From: Azospirillum lipoferum 4B
GTDB lineage: Bacteria > Pseudomonadota > Alphaproteobacteria > Azospirillales > Azospirillaceae
Assembly (NCBI RefSeq): GCF_000283655.1
Contig: NC_016623.1
Span: 434,001 to 498,000 of the forward strand
Direction of reading: 5' to 3'
DNA: 64,000 nucleotides
Shown one piece after another: positions 37,539 to 45,986 of this stretch; position 1 is the first letter of the stretch, and each line of letters opens with the position of its first letter. Under the pieces are notes generated by a model that saw only the letters and a program-made list of their open reading frames with translations, had not been told where the DNA came from and searched no databases. A program made the translations under genes and the position numbers.

Positions 37539-38309
37539 TCAGAACCGCAGCCGGGCGCCCAGCCTTACCACCGCGCCCATGCTTTCCGGGCCACTGTCGA
37601 AATTGGTGTCGGCCATCACCTGCCAGCGCGGCGTGATTCGATAGGTCAGGTCGGCAAGATAGCGTTCGTTGGCCACCGCCCCCTCCGACGCCGACCGGCG
37701 CACGCGGAAGGACAGCGTCATGTCGCCCCGGCCATAGGCCAGCCCGGCATTCAGGCTGCGGAAGGCCACGCCGTCCGCCTCCTCCTGCTGGCGCAGGTCG
37801 CCGTCGAAGGTCACGCTCTGCCAGGTGAACTGGCTGCCGACGATCCAGGATTGGCGCGGCAGGCGGCGGCTGTCTCGGCGCACCCGCGCCCGGCTGGTGC
37901 CGGCGGTCAGCCGGGCATTGATCCCGCCGATTTGCAGGGTCTTGCGCAGCGCCGCCTCCACCAGATGCAGCGCCTCGCGCGGGTCGGGCAGGTCGGCGTT
38001 GCCGCGCGGCAGCGGCGTGTAGCTGGCGCCAAGCTCGAACCCGCGCAGCGGCGGGGTGTAGTAGGTCAGCTTGGCCGTGCGGCTTCCGGCCCCTGCCGTG
38101 GCCGGCATCGCCGTGGTTCCCACCAGGCGGTTGCGGGCGCCATCGGCCTGCCCGATCTCCAGCGCGCCCCAGGAGACATCGACCTGCAAAAAATGACGCC
38201 GATCCGCAACACTACCCTTTTGGTAGAGAATCTCAGCAGATGCCTCGCCGGTCGAAAAAATCGCCACTGCCGCCAGAACTGGCATGGAAATTCGTCGTTG
38301 CATGGGCAA
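37539..38309 (-). CDS. small porin-like outer membrane protein
   Basis: 256 residues. The signal peptide ends SMPVLAAVAIFSTGEASA. Alternating beta-type strands follow (HFLQVDVSWGALEIGQADGA, LRGFELGASYTPLPRGNADL, ADLTYRITPRWQVMADTNFD), ending in the aromatic LGARLRF typical of outer-membrane barrels. The middle resembles alphaproteobacterial Gram-negative porins of 330-400 residues, whose first strands are missing here. It may be a shortened or specialised barrel. It is convergent with the desulfurase gene, 5 bp apart. Confidence 0.65.
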   Translation of the reverse strand: MPMQRRISMPVLAAVAIFSTGEASAEILYQKGSVADRRHFLQVDVSWGALEIGQADGARNRLVGTTAMPATAGAGSRTAKLTYYTPPLRGFELGASYTPLPRGNADLPDPREALHLVEAALRKTLQIGGINARLTAGTSRARVRRDSRRLPRQSWIVGSQFTWQSVTFDGDLRQQEEADGVAFRSLNAGLAYGRGDMTLSFRVRRSASEGAVANERYLADLTYRITPRWQVMADTNFDSGPESMGAVVRLGARLRF

Positions 38310-38552
38310 GACCTGTGCTGGTTGGCCGGGGGTCGACTGTCCATTTCGTCGATGCGGCCCTGTGTATCCTTTCGTGTTTGAGACATGTTCGCCTAAAATT
38401 CCGACAAAACTGTGACCGGGACTTTGTTTGCTGGGGCGCAGAGATGCGGACGGATTCGCGGAATGCGCGAGATCGCAAAACCCAGGATAGCGTATTTGAA
38501 AGAATGGACTGGGATGGCGGCCGATCTTTCACCGACCGGCCGCGCTCCAGCT

Positions 38553-39314
38553 TCAGGCCACGGCCTTCACCGTCACCCCTGCCTGTTCCAGCGCCCGGCG
38601 GACGGCGGCGGCCATGGCGACGGCGGTGGGGGTGTCGCCGTGGACGCAGATGGTATCGGCAACGATGGGCAGGCGCGTGCCATGGCGGCTTTCCACGGCA
38701 CCGTCGAGCACCATCCGAACCACGCGTGCGGCGGCCAGATCCGGGTCGTGGATCACCGATCCCGAAACGGTCCGCGGGGTCAGGGTGCCGTCATCCTCAT
38801 AGGTGCGGTCGGCGAAGGCCTCGCGGGCAACCCGCAAGCCGGCGTCCTGGCCGGCGCGGTCCATGGCGCTCAAGGGCGGAACGACGAACAGCAGGGCGGG
38901 GTCCACCGCCTTGACGGCACGGGCGATGGCGTCGGCCAGATCCGGCTCGACCGCCGCCATGTTGTAGAGGGCGCCGTGCGGCTTCACATGGGTCACACGC
39001 TGGCCCGACAGGGCGGCGCAGGCCTGGAGCGCGCCGACCTGATAAGCGACCAGCCGCTCCACCTCCGTGGCGGTGATGCCACGGATGACGCGACGGCCGA
39101 AGCCGGAGCGGTCCTCGAAACCAGGATGGGCGCCGATGCGCACGCCCTTCTCACCGGCCAGCCGGGCGGTGTCGGCCATGATGGTGGGATCGCCGGCATG
39201 GAAGCCGCAGGCGATGTTGGCCGAGGTCACGATGTCGAGCATCGCGCGGTCGTCACCCATCGCCCAGGCGCCATAGCCCTCGCCCATGTCGCAGTTCAGA
39301 TCGATGCTCGGCAT
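38553..39314 (-). CDS. pxpA: 5-oxoprolinase subunit A (LamB/YcsF family)
   Basis: 253 residues. [44 protein letters not shown] and VKPHGALYN are family-defining. PxpA works with PxpB and PxpC to hydrolyse 5-oxoproline (pyroglutamate) to glutamate with ATP. The partner genes are not in this window. It is a single reverse-strand gene with a 102-bp gap to the next. Confidence 0.93.
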   Translation of the reverse strand: MPSIDLNCDMGEGYGAWAMGDDRAMLDIVTSANIACGFHAGDPTIMADTARLAGEKGVRIGAHPGFEDRSGFGRRVIRGITATEVERLVAYQVGALQACAALSGQRVTHVKPHGALYNMAAVEPDLADAIARAVKAVDPALLFVVPPLSAMDRAGQDAGLRVAREAFADRTYEDDGTLTPRTVSGSVIHDPDLAAARVVRMVLDGAVESRHGTRLPIVADTICVHGDTPTAVAMAAAVRRALEQAGVTVKAVA

Positions 39315-39416
39315 GGCGTCTCCCGCAAGTCGGTCGTCCAGGACTTAAGATGCGGGGAGGATACAGCGTTCCGGGCCGGCAGGGCAGAGGAAGCAGCCGG
39401 CCGGAATGACGTTGCT

Positions 39417-39989
39417 TCAGTCCTCCTGGTCGTCCAGCGATGCCAGTTCGGCTTCCACGGCGATCAGCCGCTCGCGCAGCCGCTGGCGTTCGGCCTCCAG
39501 CACCTCGCGGCGGCTGACGTGATCGATGGCCTTGCTGCGCAGGTCGCGCTTGAAGCGGACGATCTCCGGCCGGGTGACGTCGGGACGGATCAGGTTGCGC
39601 TGGTCGGCCAGCCGGAGCTGTTCGCTGGTCAGGGTGGCGAGCTGGTAGACCGTGGCGTAGCTGGGCGGCAGCTTGGAACCTGGAAGGCGTCCGCTGTCCA
39701 CCGCCTCCGCCACCATGCGCAGCTGGTAGGCGACCTGATAGCCGAAGGGCAGCTCATTCTCGACCATCGCCTGGAACTCGCCATGGGGCAGGCGCATGCG
39801 GGCCTGGACCAGATAGCGGCCGATCAGCAGGAACTTCTCCTGGGCGCTGCGCCACAGGGTGGAGATCTCCTGCACGAATTCCTCACGGTGGACGAGATCG
39901 ACGGTCGCCTCCGCCATGCGCTCGATCCGCTCATCCACCGCGATGTGGCGGCGGGCCTGCGCCTTGGAAACCTGCTTGAACCCGCTCAT
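39417..39989 (-). CDS. DUF3102-like protein coupled to parA (candidate partition partner)
   Basis: 190 residues from the Met overlapping the parA stop (ATGA). The middle (LIGRYLVQARMRLPHGEFQA, then FGYQVAYQLRMVAEAVDSG) resembles DUF3102, a presumed DNA-binding helical domain. Predicted helices with high charge follow (SRREVLEAERQRLRERL), likely a coiled coil. It has no ParB motifs (no GERR-type box or CTPase elements). Its position directly after parA is where parB usually sits, so it may be the centromere-binding partner. Confidence 0.7.
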   Translation of the reverse strand: MSGFKQVSKAQARRHIAVDERIERMAEATVDLVHREEFVQEISTLWRSAQEKFLLIGRYLVQARMRLPHGEFQAMVENELPFGYQVAYQLRMVAEAVDSGRLPGSKLPPSYATVYQLATLTSEQLRLADQRNLIRPDVTRPEIVRFKRDLRSKAIDHVSRREVLEAERQRLRERLIAVEAELASLDDQED

Positions 39990-40648
39990 TGCGCCAGCTC
40001 CAGTTCGTGACGGACGAAGGCCCAGACGCCGGCGACATGCTCGGCCCCCTTGCCGCCCTTCAGCTCCAAAAGGCCGATGCCGCGGCTGGCGGTGAACTGG
40101 ATGTCCTCGTAGTCCGGCACCTCGACCGGACAGATCCGGCCGTCGCCCAGCAGCTTGCGCTGCGCCTCGGTGAAACCGCGTGTGCGCGGCTTGACGCGGT
40201 TCATCACGAAGGCCGCGTTCTTGCCATAGCGGCGGACGAAGCGCATCCAGGGCCGGACGGAGTCGAGGTCGTCGTCGCTCTGCCCGGTCGGCACCACGAT
40301 CAGGTCGGAGGACAGGGCCAGCAGCTTGAACTCCTCCGGATGGTCCTCGATCGACGGCGGGGTGTCGATCACCAGCAGGTCGTAGCCGTCGATGCCGTCC
40401 AGGGCGGCGCGGATGTCGCCGGGTGTCATGCCCGCTTCGAAATGGGTGATGGTCGCCATTCCGTCCGGACGCTTGGCGAACCATTTGGTCAGGCTGCGCT
40501 GGGGGTCGAGATCGAGCGTCGCGACCGTGCAGCCGTCGAGCGCCGCCGCCACCGCGATGTTGCGGCTGAGCGTCGTCTTGCCGATTCCGCCCTTCGGGCC
40601 ATTGACCAGCAAGCGCTTCACCGGTCCGTGCCCCGTGTCGTTGGTCAT
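39986..40648 (-). CDS. parA: ParA-family partition ATPase
   Basis: 220 residues with the deviant Walker A GPKGGIGKTT (residues 17-26), Walker A' TLDLDPQRSLTKW, and Walker B LLVIDTPPSIEDH. It is a short ParA without an N-terminal HTH (type Ib-like or orphan MinD/ParA). It uses ATP-driven nucleoid binding to position plasmid DNA. It overlaps the downstream gene and lies between the initiator region and that gene, supporting a role in replicon maintenance. Confidence 0.92.
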   Translation of the reverse strand: MTNDTGHGPVKRLLVNGPKGGIGKTTLSRNIAVAAALDGCTVATLDLDPQRSLTKWFAKRPDGMATITHFEAGMTPGDIRAALDGIDGYDLLVIDTPPSIEDHPEEFKLLALSSDLIVVPTGQSDDDLDSVRPWMRFVRRYGKNAAFVMNRVKPRTRGFTEAQRKLLGDGRICPVEVPDYEDIQFTASRGIGLLELKGGKGAEHVAGVWAFVRHELELAQ

Positions 40649-40796
40649 CTCATGTCCCTTTTCGCCATCGGCTGTGGCCCCCTTTTAGCAAAGCGCGGAC
40701 GTGGCGCAAATCTAAGACATGTCTTAGCTTCGCAACCCCGGTGCAGGGTGTCGCAACGGCCACAGGCCAGTGTATCATAAGACTGAAGTTCGGTTA

Positions 40797-41435
40797 TCAT
40801 CGCATGCGGCGCAGGGTCGAGGCCAGCACAGGCCGCACCGCTGTACCTCCACCGGTTTCGGCGGTTCGCTCGCCGGCGATGGCGATGGCGCGCAGGCGTT
40901 CGGCCAAAGCCCGTTCGGCGGCACAGGCCTCCTCGCACAGGGCACGGATCTCGGCGATGCTGGGCCGCCATTTGCGGGTGCGGCGCCAGACCCTGGCCGC
41001 CTGATCGATTGCCCAGGACGGGAACTCTCCCAGATCGTCAGCCCAGTCCATCGCGAGCAATTGCTCCACCTCGGGCGTCGTGGCCTTGGCCGGGAAATGG
41101 CTCAGCAGTGCCAGCACCCGGCCCAGCAGATGGTTGGCCGGCGCAGGCGCGAGGATGGCTTGGTCGATCTCAGCAAGGGCGCGGCGGGCAAGAGCGGCAT
41201 GGCGCGGAGTCACTCCGGCCGGCGGCGTCCAATCCTCCACCACGTCGGCGAAGCCGTCATCGGTGAAGCGGCTGTGACGGCCGACTTGCCCGCGGTCGAG
41301 CAGTTGCCGCAAGGGGTCGGGCAGAGCCTCGCGCAGCATCCGGCTGCGCAGGGCCGGCGCCATGGCCGGGTCGAAGGGAAGCGGCAGGCTGGGCGATGAG
41401 GCCGGCGAGGCGGGGAACGGGTGAAGGTTGCTCAT
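40797..41435 (-). CDS. uncharacterised replication-region protein
   Basis: 212 residues from MSNLHPFPASPA; its start overlaps the stop of the winged-helix gene (ATGA). It is helical with no membrane segment or signal. The stretch DLGEFPSWAIDQAARVWRRT followed by RKWRPSIAEIRALCEEACAA resembles the C-terminal part of phage or plasmid replication accessory proteins. It may help load or regulate the replication machinery. The resemblance is by eye. Confidence 0.62.
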   Translation of the reverse strand: MSNLHPFPASPASSPSLPLPFDPAMAPALRSRMLREALPDPLRQLLDRGQVGRHSRFTDDGFADVVEDWTPPAGVTPRHAALARRALAEIDQAILAPAPANHLLGRVLALLSHFPAKATTPEVEQLLAMDWADDLGEFPSWAIDQAARVWRRTRKWRPSIAEIRALCEEACAAERALAERLRAIAIAGERTAETGGGTAVRPVLASTLRRMR

Positions 41436-42301
41436 GCGCCCACTCCCCAAGGGTTGGTGGCGCCAGCGGCGGTACCGGCCTGACCGTTCAACCGGGCGGC
41501 GACGCTGGCCCAGGCCGACAGGCGTTGTTCGGCATCCGCGGCCTGTCGGTTGGCAGGACGGTTGGCTTTGGAATGGCCGGTCCGGGTGCGGTTTGCCCCG
41601 CCCTCCGGATTGCGGGAGGGTTCCGCGGGCTGTTGCGCCATACGGGCCATGTCCTGCAGCAACCAGGACCGCCACGCGGCGGCGATGTCGCGGTAGCGGT
41701 AGCCATGGGCGCGGCATTGCTGGACGAAGCGCTCGGCATGGCGGTCGAGATCGACGGCGGGAAAGCGGGCCGCCGCCCATTGGCGATCCGCGGCGGATGG
41801 GGTCCAGTCTTCGCCGACCTGTTCGGCAACAGGGTGCGCCGCGGCCGGTTTTCCGCCGATTGCCTGCCTTCCGCCCGCCCGCCGGTGGGGCGTGTCCGGA
41901 ATCTGTTCAGGTTCAGGCTGTTCGTGACTCGCCGCTGGACAGGGGGAGTCCGTCGATGAGTCAGCGGGGCTGTCCACCGCTGCACCCTCCCCGACGCTGC
42001 CGGTCACGGTCAGCGCCAGCCGGTAACGGCAGCTGAGACGGCCGCCGCTGGCCGACCGGCGGTGTTCGATGGTCACCAGCCCCAGCGCTTCCAGGCGGCC
42101 CAGGATGCGGTTGACGGTCGGCCGGCTGCGTTTCAGCTTTCCCGCCAGCGTCGCTTGCGAGGGCCAGCAGACGCCCATGTCATCGGCATAGGTGCTGAGA
42201 GCGGCCAGCACGGCGAGGCCGTCGGCATCGAGATCGGGGTGATCCAGCCACCAGGCCGGAATCCGGCCCCAGCGGTTGGGGTTTGCGCTATGGTCGGTCA
42301 T
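41432..42301 (-). CDS. winged-helix (HTH_36-like) plasmid replication-region protein
   Basis: 289 residues. N-terminal winged helix: LDADGLAVLAALSTYADDMG, VCWPSQATLAGKLKRSRPTV, NRILGRLEALGLVTIEHRR, the form found in phage and plasmid replication regulators. A linker rich in Ser/Pro follows, then a helical segment (DRHAERFVQQCRAHGYRYRD). Its promoter faces the iterons, and the downstream gene overlaps by 4 bp. A copy-control or auxiliary replication role is inferred. Confidence 0.72.
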   Translation of the reverse strand: MTDHSANPNRWGRIPAWWLDHPDLDADGLAVLAALSTYADDMGVCWPSQATLAGKLKRSRPTVNRILGRLEALGLVTIEHRRSASGGRLSCRYRLALTVTGSVGEGAAVDSPADSSTDSPCPAASHEQPEPEQIPDTPHRRAGGRQAIGGKPAAAHPVAEQVGEDWTPSAADRQWAAARFPAVDLDRHAERFVQQCRAHGYRYRDIAAAWRSWLLQDMARMAQQPAEPSRNPEGGANRTRTGHSKANRPANRQAADAEQRLSAWASVAARLNGQAGTAAGATNPWGVGA

Positions 42302-42404
42302 CTGTGGCGATACTCCTCCGTGCCGGCGGCCGGACGGGCTGCGGTGGCGGGTGGATGGCATGATTGGCAGGGAGGATTCGAAGCGGTCCGCGGCAGAGTC
42401 GAAT

Positions 42405-42561
42405 CGCGGGCTCGCACTCCATAGAGCAGCAGCCCGCGGATGGTCAGCGATAGCCCGCGACCGTGAAGCCCCGGCCCGCGACCATGGAGCCATAGCCCGC
42501 GATGCCAGCCCGAATCGGAATCCTGGCGCTTCAGGCCGCGGATATGGAGCCCTTGCCCGCG
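42405..42561 (-). repeat. origin iterons, reverse-oriented array (21-bp period)
   Basis: Copies ending in CCCGCG finish at 42438, 42459, 42480 and 42501, exactly 21 bp apart; clear ones are ATAGAGCAGCAGCCCGCG and CATGGAGCCATAGCCCGCG. Two weaker copies end at 42540 and 42561. A forward copy (CGCGGGCTCGCACTCCAT from 42405) abuts the first reverse copy, forming a dyad. Further single reverse copies end at 42638 and 42730. The array sits between the winged-helix gene and the initiator. Confidence 0.88.
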
Positions 42562-42820
42562 ATTGCCGGGCCGGTTCCCGTCTGTCTTCGGAGCGATTTC
42601 AGGCTTCTCCCCGGCGGTGCCTGGAGCGATAGCCCGCGTTTCCCCGCCGGCCGGGATGACCGGGAGAGATGGGGCGGTCCGGAGACGGCGCCGAGGGTGG
42701 TGTTCCGCGGTCATGGAGCGGTAGCCCGCGGTTCTCCCCTGCCGTGCCGCGGCCGATTCTCTCCGATTCTTCAGGGAGTCGCGGTTCGGTGCCTTGGGAA
42801 GCCGGGGCAAAGGCGGCAAT

Positions 42821-42904
42821 CGCGGGCTATGGCTCCATGGTCGCGGGCCGTTGCTCCATCACCGCGGGCTGTCGCACCATGTGCGCGGGCTGTTGCTCCA
42901 CCCC
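42821..42904 (+). repeat. origin iterons, four tandem 21-bp copies before the initiator gene
   Basis: Copies start at 42821, 42842, 42863 and 42884. The consensus is CGCGGGCTGTTGCTCCAT plus three variable bases; copy 1 reads CTATGGCTCCAT and copy 3 CTGTCGCACCAT in the middle. They end 79 bp before the initiator ATG. Tandem iterons beside a replication initiator gene are the usual binding sites for that protein and control both initiation and autoregulation. Confidence 0.92.
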
Positions 42905-42983
42905 GGAGGCGGTAATTTCCTTCGGTTCTGTTGCGCCGGGGGGCTCCGCGCGCCATGGTTACTCCCGACCTTCGGAGACGTTC

Positions 42984-44216
42984 ATGACCAAGATGGCCCC
43001 GACCAGCGCCGCGCAGCTCATCCTGTTCGAGCTGGAAGACCGTTCGCAATCGCACCTGATCGCGCTCTACGATCTGGCGCCGCGGTTCGTGTTCGTCTCC
43101 CGCGACAACGACAAGGAAAAGGTGGCGAAGGACAAGGGCGAGCTGGTCACCAAGGACAGTTTCATCAAGTCGGTGCGGCGCGAGTTCGCCTTCCGCGGCC
43201 GCAACTATCGCCTGACCGTCCAGCCCGCCCGTATCGACCGGCTGAGCACCGCGAAGAAGGACGACCGCGCCCCCGGCAGCGGCCCGGATCTGGTGGAAGT
43301 CGAGATCTTCCCGTCGGAGCGCGAGCAGGTGGTGGAGCAGGTGGTGCGCCGCCTCGCCATGGACCGCTCGCGCCTGTCGCTGACCGGCGAGAACCGCGAC
43401 AAGGTGCAGATGCGCTTCAGCCTGTACGAGATCCAGCGGGAATTGCGGGCGGTCAACCACACTCTGTCGATCCAGGACATCCGCGAATCCCTGACCATCC
43501 TGGCGCGGTCGCGCATCATCATCTCCACCGGCGGCAGCGCGGAGCCGGGGAAGAAGAGCCGCGGACAGAATTTGCTGGAATCCACCGCCTTCCCGGTGCT
43601 GGCCATCCGCTCCCGCCCCGATCTGGTCGATGAGGATGGCGGGGTCGAGGAGACCTATCTGGAATTCAACCCGCTGGTCTCCGCCGCCATCCGCGACCTG
43701 GAGTTCAAGCCGGTTTCCTACGCCTGGCTGATGAAGCTGAAGTCGCCGGTGTCGCGCTGGCTCTACAACCGCCTGTCCATCGAATACGACACCGCCGACG
43801 ACGATGCGAAGCCGGTGTCGATCAGCGCCGACGAAATCATCAAGAACAGCGGCATGAACGAGTGGTCGCGCCGCCGCGACACGCTCCGCGTGGTGACCTC
43901 CGCCGTCGACGCGCTGGTGGACGAGGGGATCCTCGACGTCGCCGACAAGGAATACACCAAGGTCGGCAAGCGCATCGACGCCATCGATTATGTGCTGACG
44001 CCGTCGCAGAAGTTCCTGGATCAGGTCCGCCGCGGCCGCCGCGTGCAGACCACCAACATCGACCTGCTGAAGCAGATCGTCGGCAACGCCATGCGTCCGG
44101 ACGGCTTCGTGCCGCTGAAGGCCGGCGAGGCGGCGGAGGTGCGCAACAAGCGCGCCAAGCGTCTGGCCGACCCGTCCAGGACCGAACAGGCCTCCCTGCC
44201 GCTGCCGAAGAAATAA
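42984..44216 (+). CDS. repA: plasmid/chromid replication initiator protein (RepA-like)
   Basis: 410 residues from MTKMAPTSAAQ, with GGAG 8-11 bp upstream. It has two winged-helix-like parts: FSLYEIQRELRAVNHTLSIQ with DIRESLTILARSRIIIS near 150-185, and YAWLMKLKSPVSRWLYNRLS with ADEIIKNSGMNEWSRRRDTL near 245-300. This bipartite layout matches iteron-binding initiators. Immediate upstream 21-bp iterons support the call strongly. The subfamily is not one of the well-known Inc types as far as I can tell. Confidence 0.82.
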   Translation: MTKMAPTSAAQLILFELEDRSQSHLIALYDLAPRFVFVSRDNDKEKVAKDKGELVTKDSFIKSVRREFAFRGRNYRLTVQPARIDRLSTAKKDDRAPGSGPDLVEVEIFPSEREQVVEQVVRRLAMDRSRLSLTGENRDKVQMRFSLYEIQRELRAVNHTLSIQDIRESLTILARSRIIISTGGSAEPGKKSRGQNLLESTAFPVLAIRSRPDLVDEDGGVEETYLEFNPLVSAAIRDLEFKPVSYAWLMKLKSPVSRWLYNRLSIEYDTADDDAKPVSISADEIIKNSGMNEWSRRRDTLRVVTSAVDALVDEGILDVADKEYTKVGKRIDAIDYVLTPSQKFLDQVRRGRRVQTTNIDLLKQIVGNAMRPDGFVPLKAGEAAEVRNKRAKRLADPSRTEQASLPLPKK

Positions 44217-44220
44217 CGGA

Positions 44221-44874
44221 TCAGCGCGGCAGGAGTCGCCGAGCCAGCAGCGTGATGGCGGTGCCCAGCAAGGCGCCGGCCAGCACGTCCGACGCCCAAT
44301 GGCGGTGCCGGACCACCCGCCCGCCGGCAAGCGCCGCCGCGGTTCCATAGATCAACAGGCTTTGTGCCGGCGACCGGCTGACCGCGGCCAGGGCGGTCGC
44401 TGCTGCGAAGGCACTGGCGGCATGGCCCGAGGGCAGCGAGCGAGCGCTGATCCGCCAACCCGGCTTGCGCCGCGGGGCGCATTCGTCGGGACGGCGGCGC
44501 TTGACATAACGCTTGATCGAGCGACTGGCGGTCGCCGTTGCCACCAGACCGGCAACACCGACGCTGCCGGCGCGGCGCAGATCCGCCTGTCCGGTCAGCA
44601 GGCCGACGATGCCGGCTATGGCGAAGCCGGGGATCAGCACATGGCGCTTTATGGCGTAATGGCCCGCGGTTGCCAGCGCCCGGCTGACCGGGCCGGGATC
44701 GCAGGTGACGATGTCGTGGACCTGGGCATCCAGCGTATCGACCGCGGTCAAGGCGGGTTGGAGGATGGTGGGGGCGGCGCGCCCGCCATAGCCGAAGCCG
44801 CCACCCGGATTCTCGATGCCGCGCTGGTCGGTGATGTTGCTGTGGGTGATGTCGCTGTCGGTCGCATCGCTCAA
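44221..44874 (-). CDS. PAP2 family phosphatase
   Basis: 217 residues, membrane-embedded. The three motif blocks are KRYVKRRRPDE (K-x6-RP), RSLPSGHAAS (PSGH) and GRVVRHRHWASDVLAG (R-x5-H-x3-D). The family dephosphorylates lipid phosphates such as phosphatidic acid or undecaprenyl diphosphate. It ends 4 bp from the initiator stop, convergent. The N-terminus is hydrophilic and variable. Confidence 0.88.
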   Translation of the reverse strand: MSDATDSDITHSNITDQRGIENPGGGFGYGGRAAPTILQPALTAVDTLDAQVHDIVTCDPGPVSRALATAGHYAIKRHVLIPGFAIAGIVGLLTGQADLRRAGSVGVAGLVATATASRSIKRYVKRRRPDECAPRRKPGWRISARSLPSGHAASAFAAATALAAVSRSPAQSLLIYGTAAALAGGRVVRHRHWASDVLAGALLGTAITLLARRLLPR

Positions 44875-44925
44875 GGCCGGTCCCCTGCATTCTCAGGGCA
44901 ACCGCATTTGAACGTCGCTTGCCGA

Positions 44926-45045
44926 CAAAGCCCCTCTCCCCTTGCGGGAGAGGGGTTGGGGTGAGGGGTCGCAAGCCATCGATTTCCACGGCCTACGGCC
45001 GCCGCACCCCTCATCCCAACCCTTCTCCCGCAAGGGGAGAAGGGC
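44926..45045. repeat. 120-bp intergenic palindrome, long form (copy 2)
   Basis: The same layout as the copy in the bcs operon: AAAGCCCCTCTCCCCTTGCG and GAGAGGGGTTGGGGTGAGGG on the left, then CCCCTCATCCCAACCCTTCT and CCCGCAAGGGGAGAAGGG on the right, around a GGCC-rich centre. The two copies are nearly identical in their arms. It lies 3' of hutG and could act as its terminator. Confidence 0.7.
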
Positions 45046-45170
45046 ATCCGAAATGGACCTTTGTCGCTCGAACCTCAAACGCGATAGCCGTTTCTGCATT
45101 CTGCGCCCCAGCATGGGCGCCGCAGGGGAACGCGGGGCGTGCGGGGGCGGTTCCGCGCCCCCGCTGAAGG

Positions 45171-45986
45171 TCAGCCCTGCGCCGGCCGCCAGCCGGTGAA
45201 GGCGTCAAGCAGTGCCGCCAGCACCCGCTGCAGCTTTTCAGCCCGGTCCGGGCGGTAGGCGAAGGGCGGCGCTTCCTCGTCCATGTAGCGGTCCTGCGCC
45301 AGCTCCATCTGGATGGCGTGGATGCCATCGGCCGGCTGGCCGTAGGCGCGGGTGATGTGGCCGCCGACGAAGCGGCCGTTGGTGACGCAGCTCATGCCCT
45401 CCGCCGCCGCGGCACTCTCCATCGCCGCGGCGACGCGGGCGGCGAGCTGCGGGTCGGCGCTGGTGCCGCGGGCGGTGCCGAGGTTCAGGTCGGGCAGTCG
45501 TCCGTCGAACAGGCGCGGCACATGGCTGCGGATCGAATGGGCGTCATAGAGCAGGGCGAAACCGTGCCGCGCCTTCACCCGCGCCAGCTCCGCAGCAAGC
45601 GCATCGTGGTAGGGACGCCAGTAGGTCTCCACCCGCTGCGCCACCTCCGCCGCGTCGGGCGCCTGTCCATCGCGGTAGAGCGGCGTGCCGTCGAACAGGA
45701 TGTCGGGGCACAGGCCGGTGGTCGCCTGTCCGGGATAGAGGCTCTCGCCGGTCGAGGAGCGGTTGAGGTCGACGACGTAGCGGGAATAGCGGGCGCTGAG
45801 CATCGTCGCCCCCAGGCCGGTCGCGAAGCCGTACAGGCGCGGGATGTGCCAGTCGGTGTCGCGCAGGGTCAGCGCCTCGTCGGTCAGGCGGTCGGCCAGA
45901 CCGGGGGAGAGGGCGGTGCCGCAATGGGGCATGCTTATGACCAGCGGCCCGTCGCCTCTCACCAGATCGAATGTGGGGGCGGTCAT
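45171..45986 (-). CDS. hutG: N-formylglutamate amidohydrolase (HutG)
   Basis: 271 residues. [49 protein letters not shown] and [13 protein letters not shown] are family motifs with metal-binding His/Asp. It hydrolyses N-formylglutamate to glutamate and formate, the last step of the deiminase branch of histidine breakdown. Its start overlaps the hutH stop (ATGA). It is the last gene of the hutF-hutH-hutG arm. Confidence 0.93.
   Translation of the reverse strand: MTAPTFDLVRGDGPLVISMPHCGTALSPGLADRLTDEALTLRDTDWHIPRLYGFATGLGATMLSARYSRYVVDLNRSSTGESLYPGQATTGLCPDILFDGTPLYRDGQAPDAAEVAQRVETYWRPYHDALAAELARVKARHGFALLYDAHSIRSHVPRLFDGRLPDLNLGTARGTSADPQLAARVAAAMESAAAAEGMSCVTNGRFVGGHITRAYGQPADGIHAIQMELAQDRYMDEEAPPFAYRPDRAEKLQRVLAALLDAFTGWRPAQG

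Larger units (their letters stand above)
42302..42983. other. probable replication origin (oriV) of the replicon
   Basis: A 682-bp non-coding interval between divergent replication genes, filled with about a dozen 21-bp iteron copies in both orientations (described separately). A small AT-richer patch (GGTAATTTCCTTCGG near 42911) lies between the iterons and the initiator. I found no convincing DnaA box. Confidence 0.75.
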
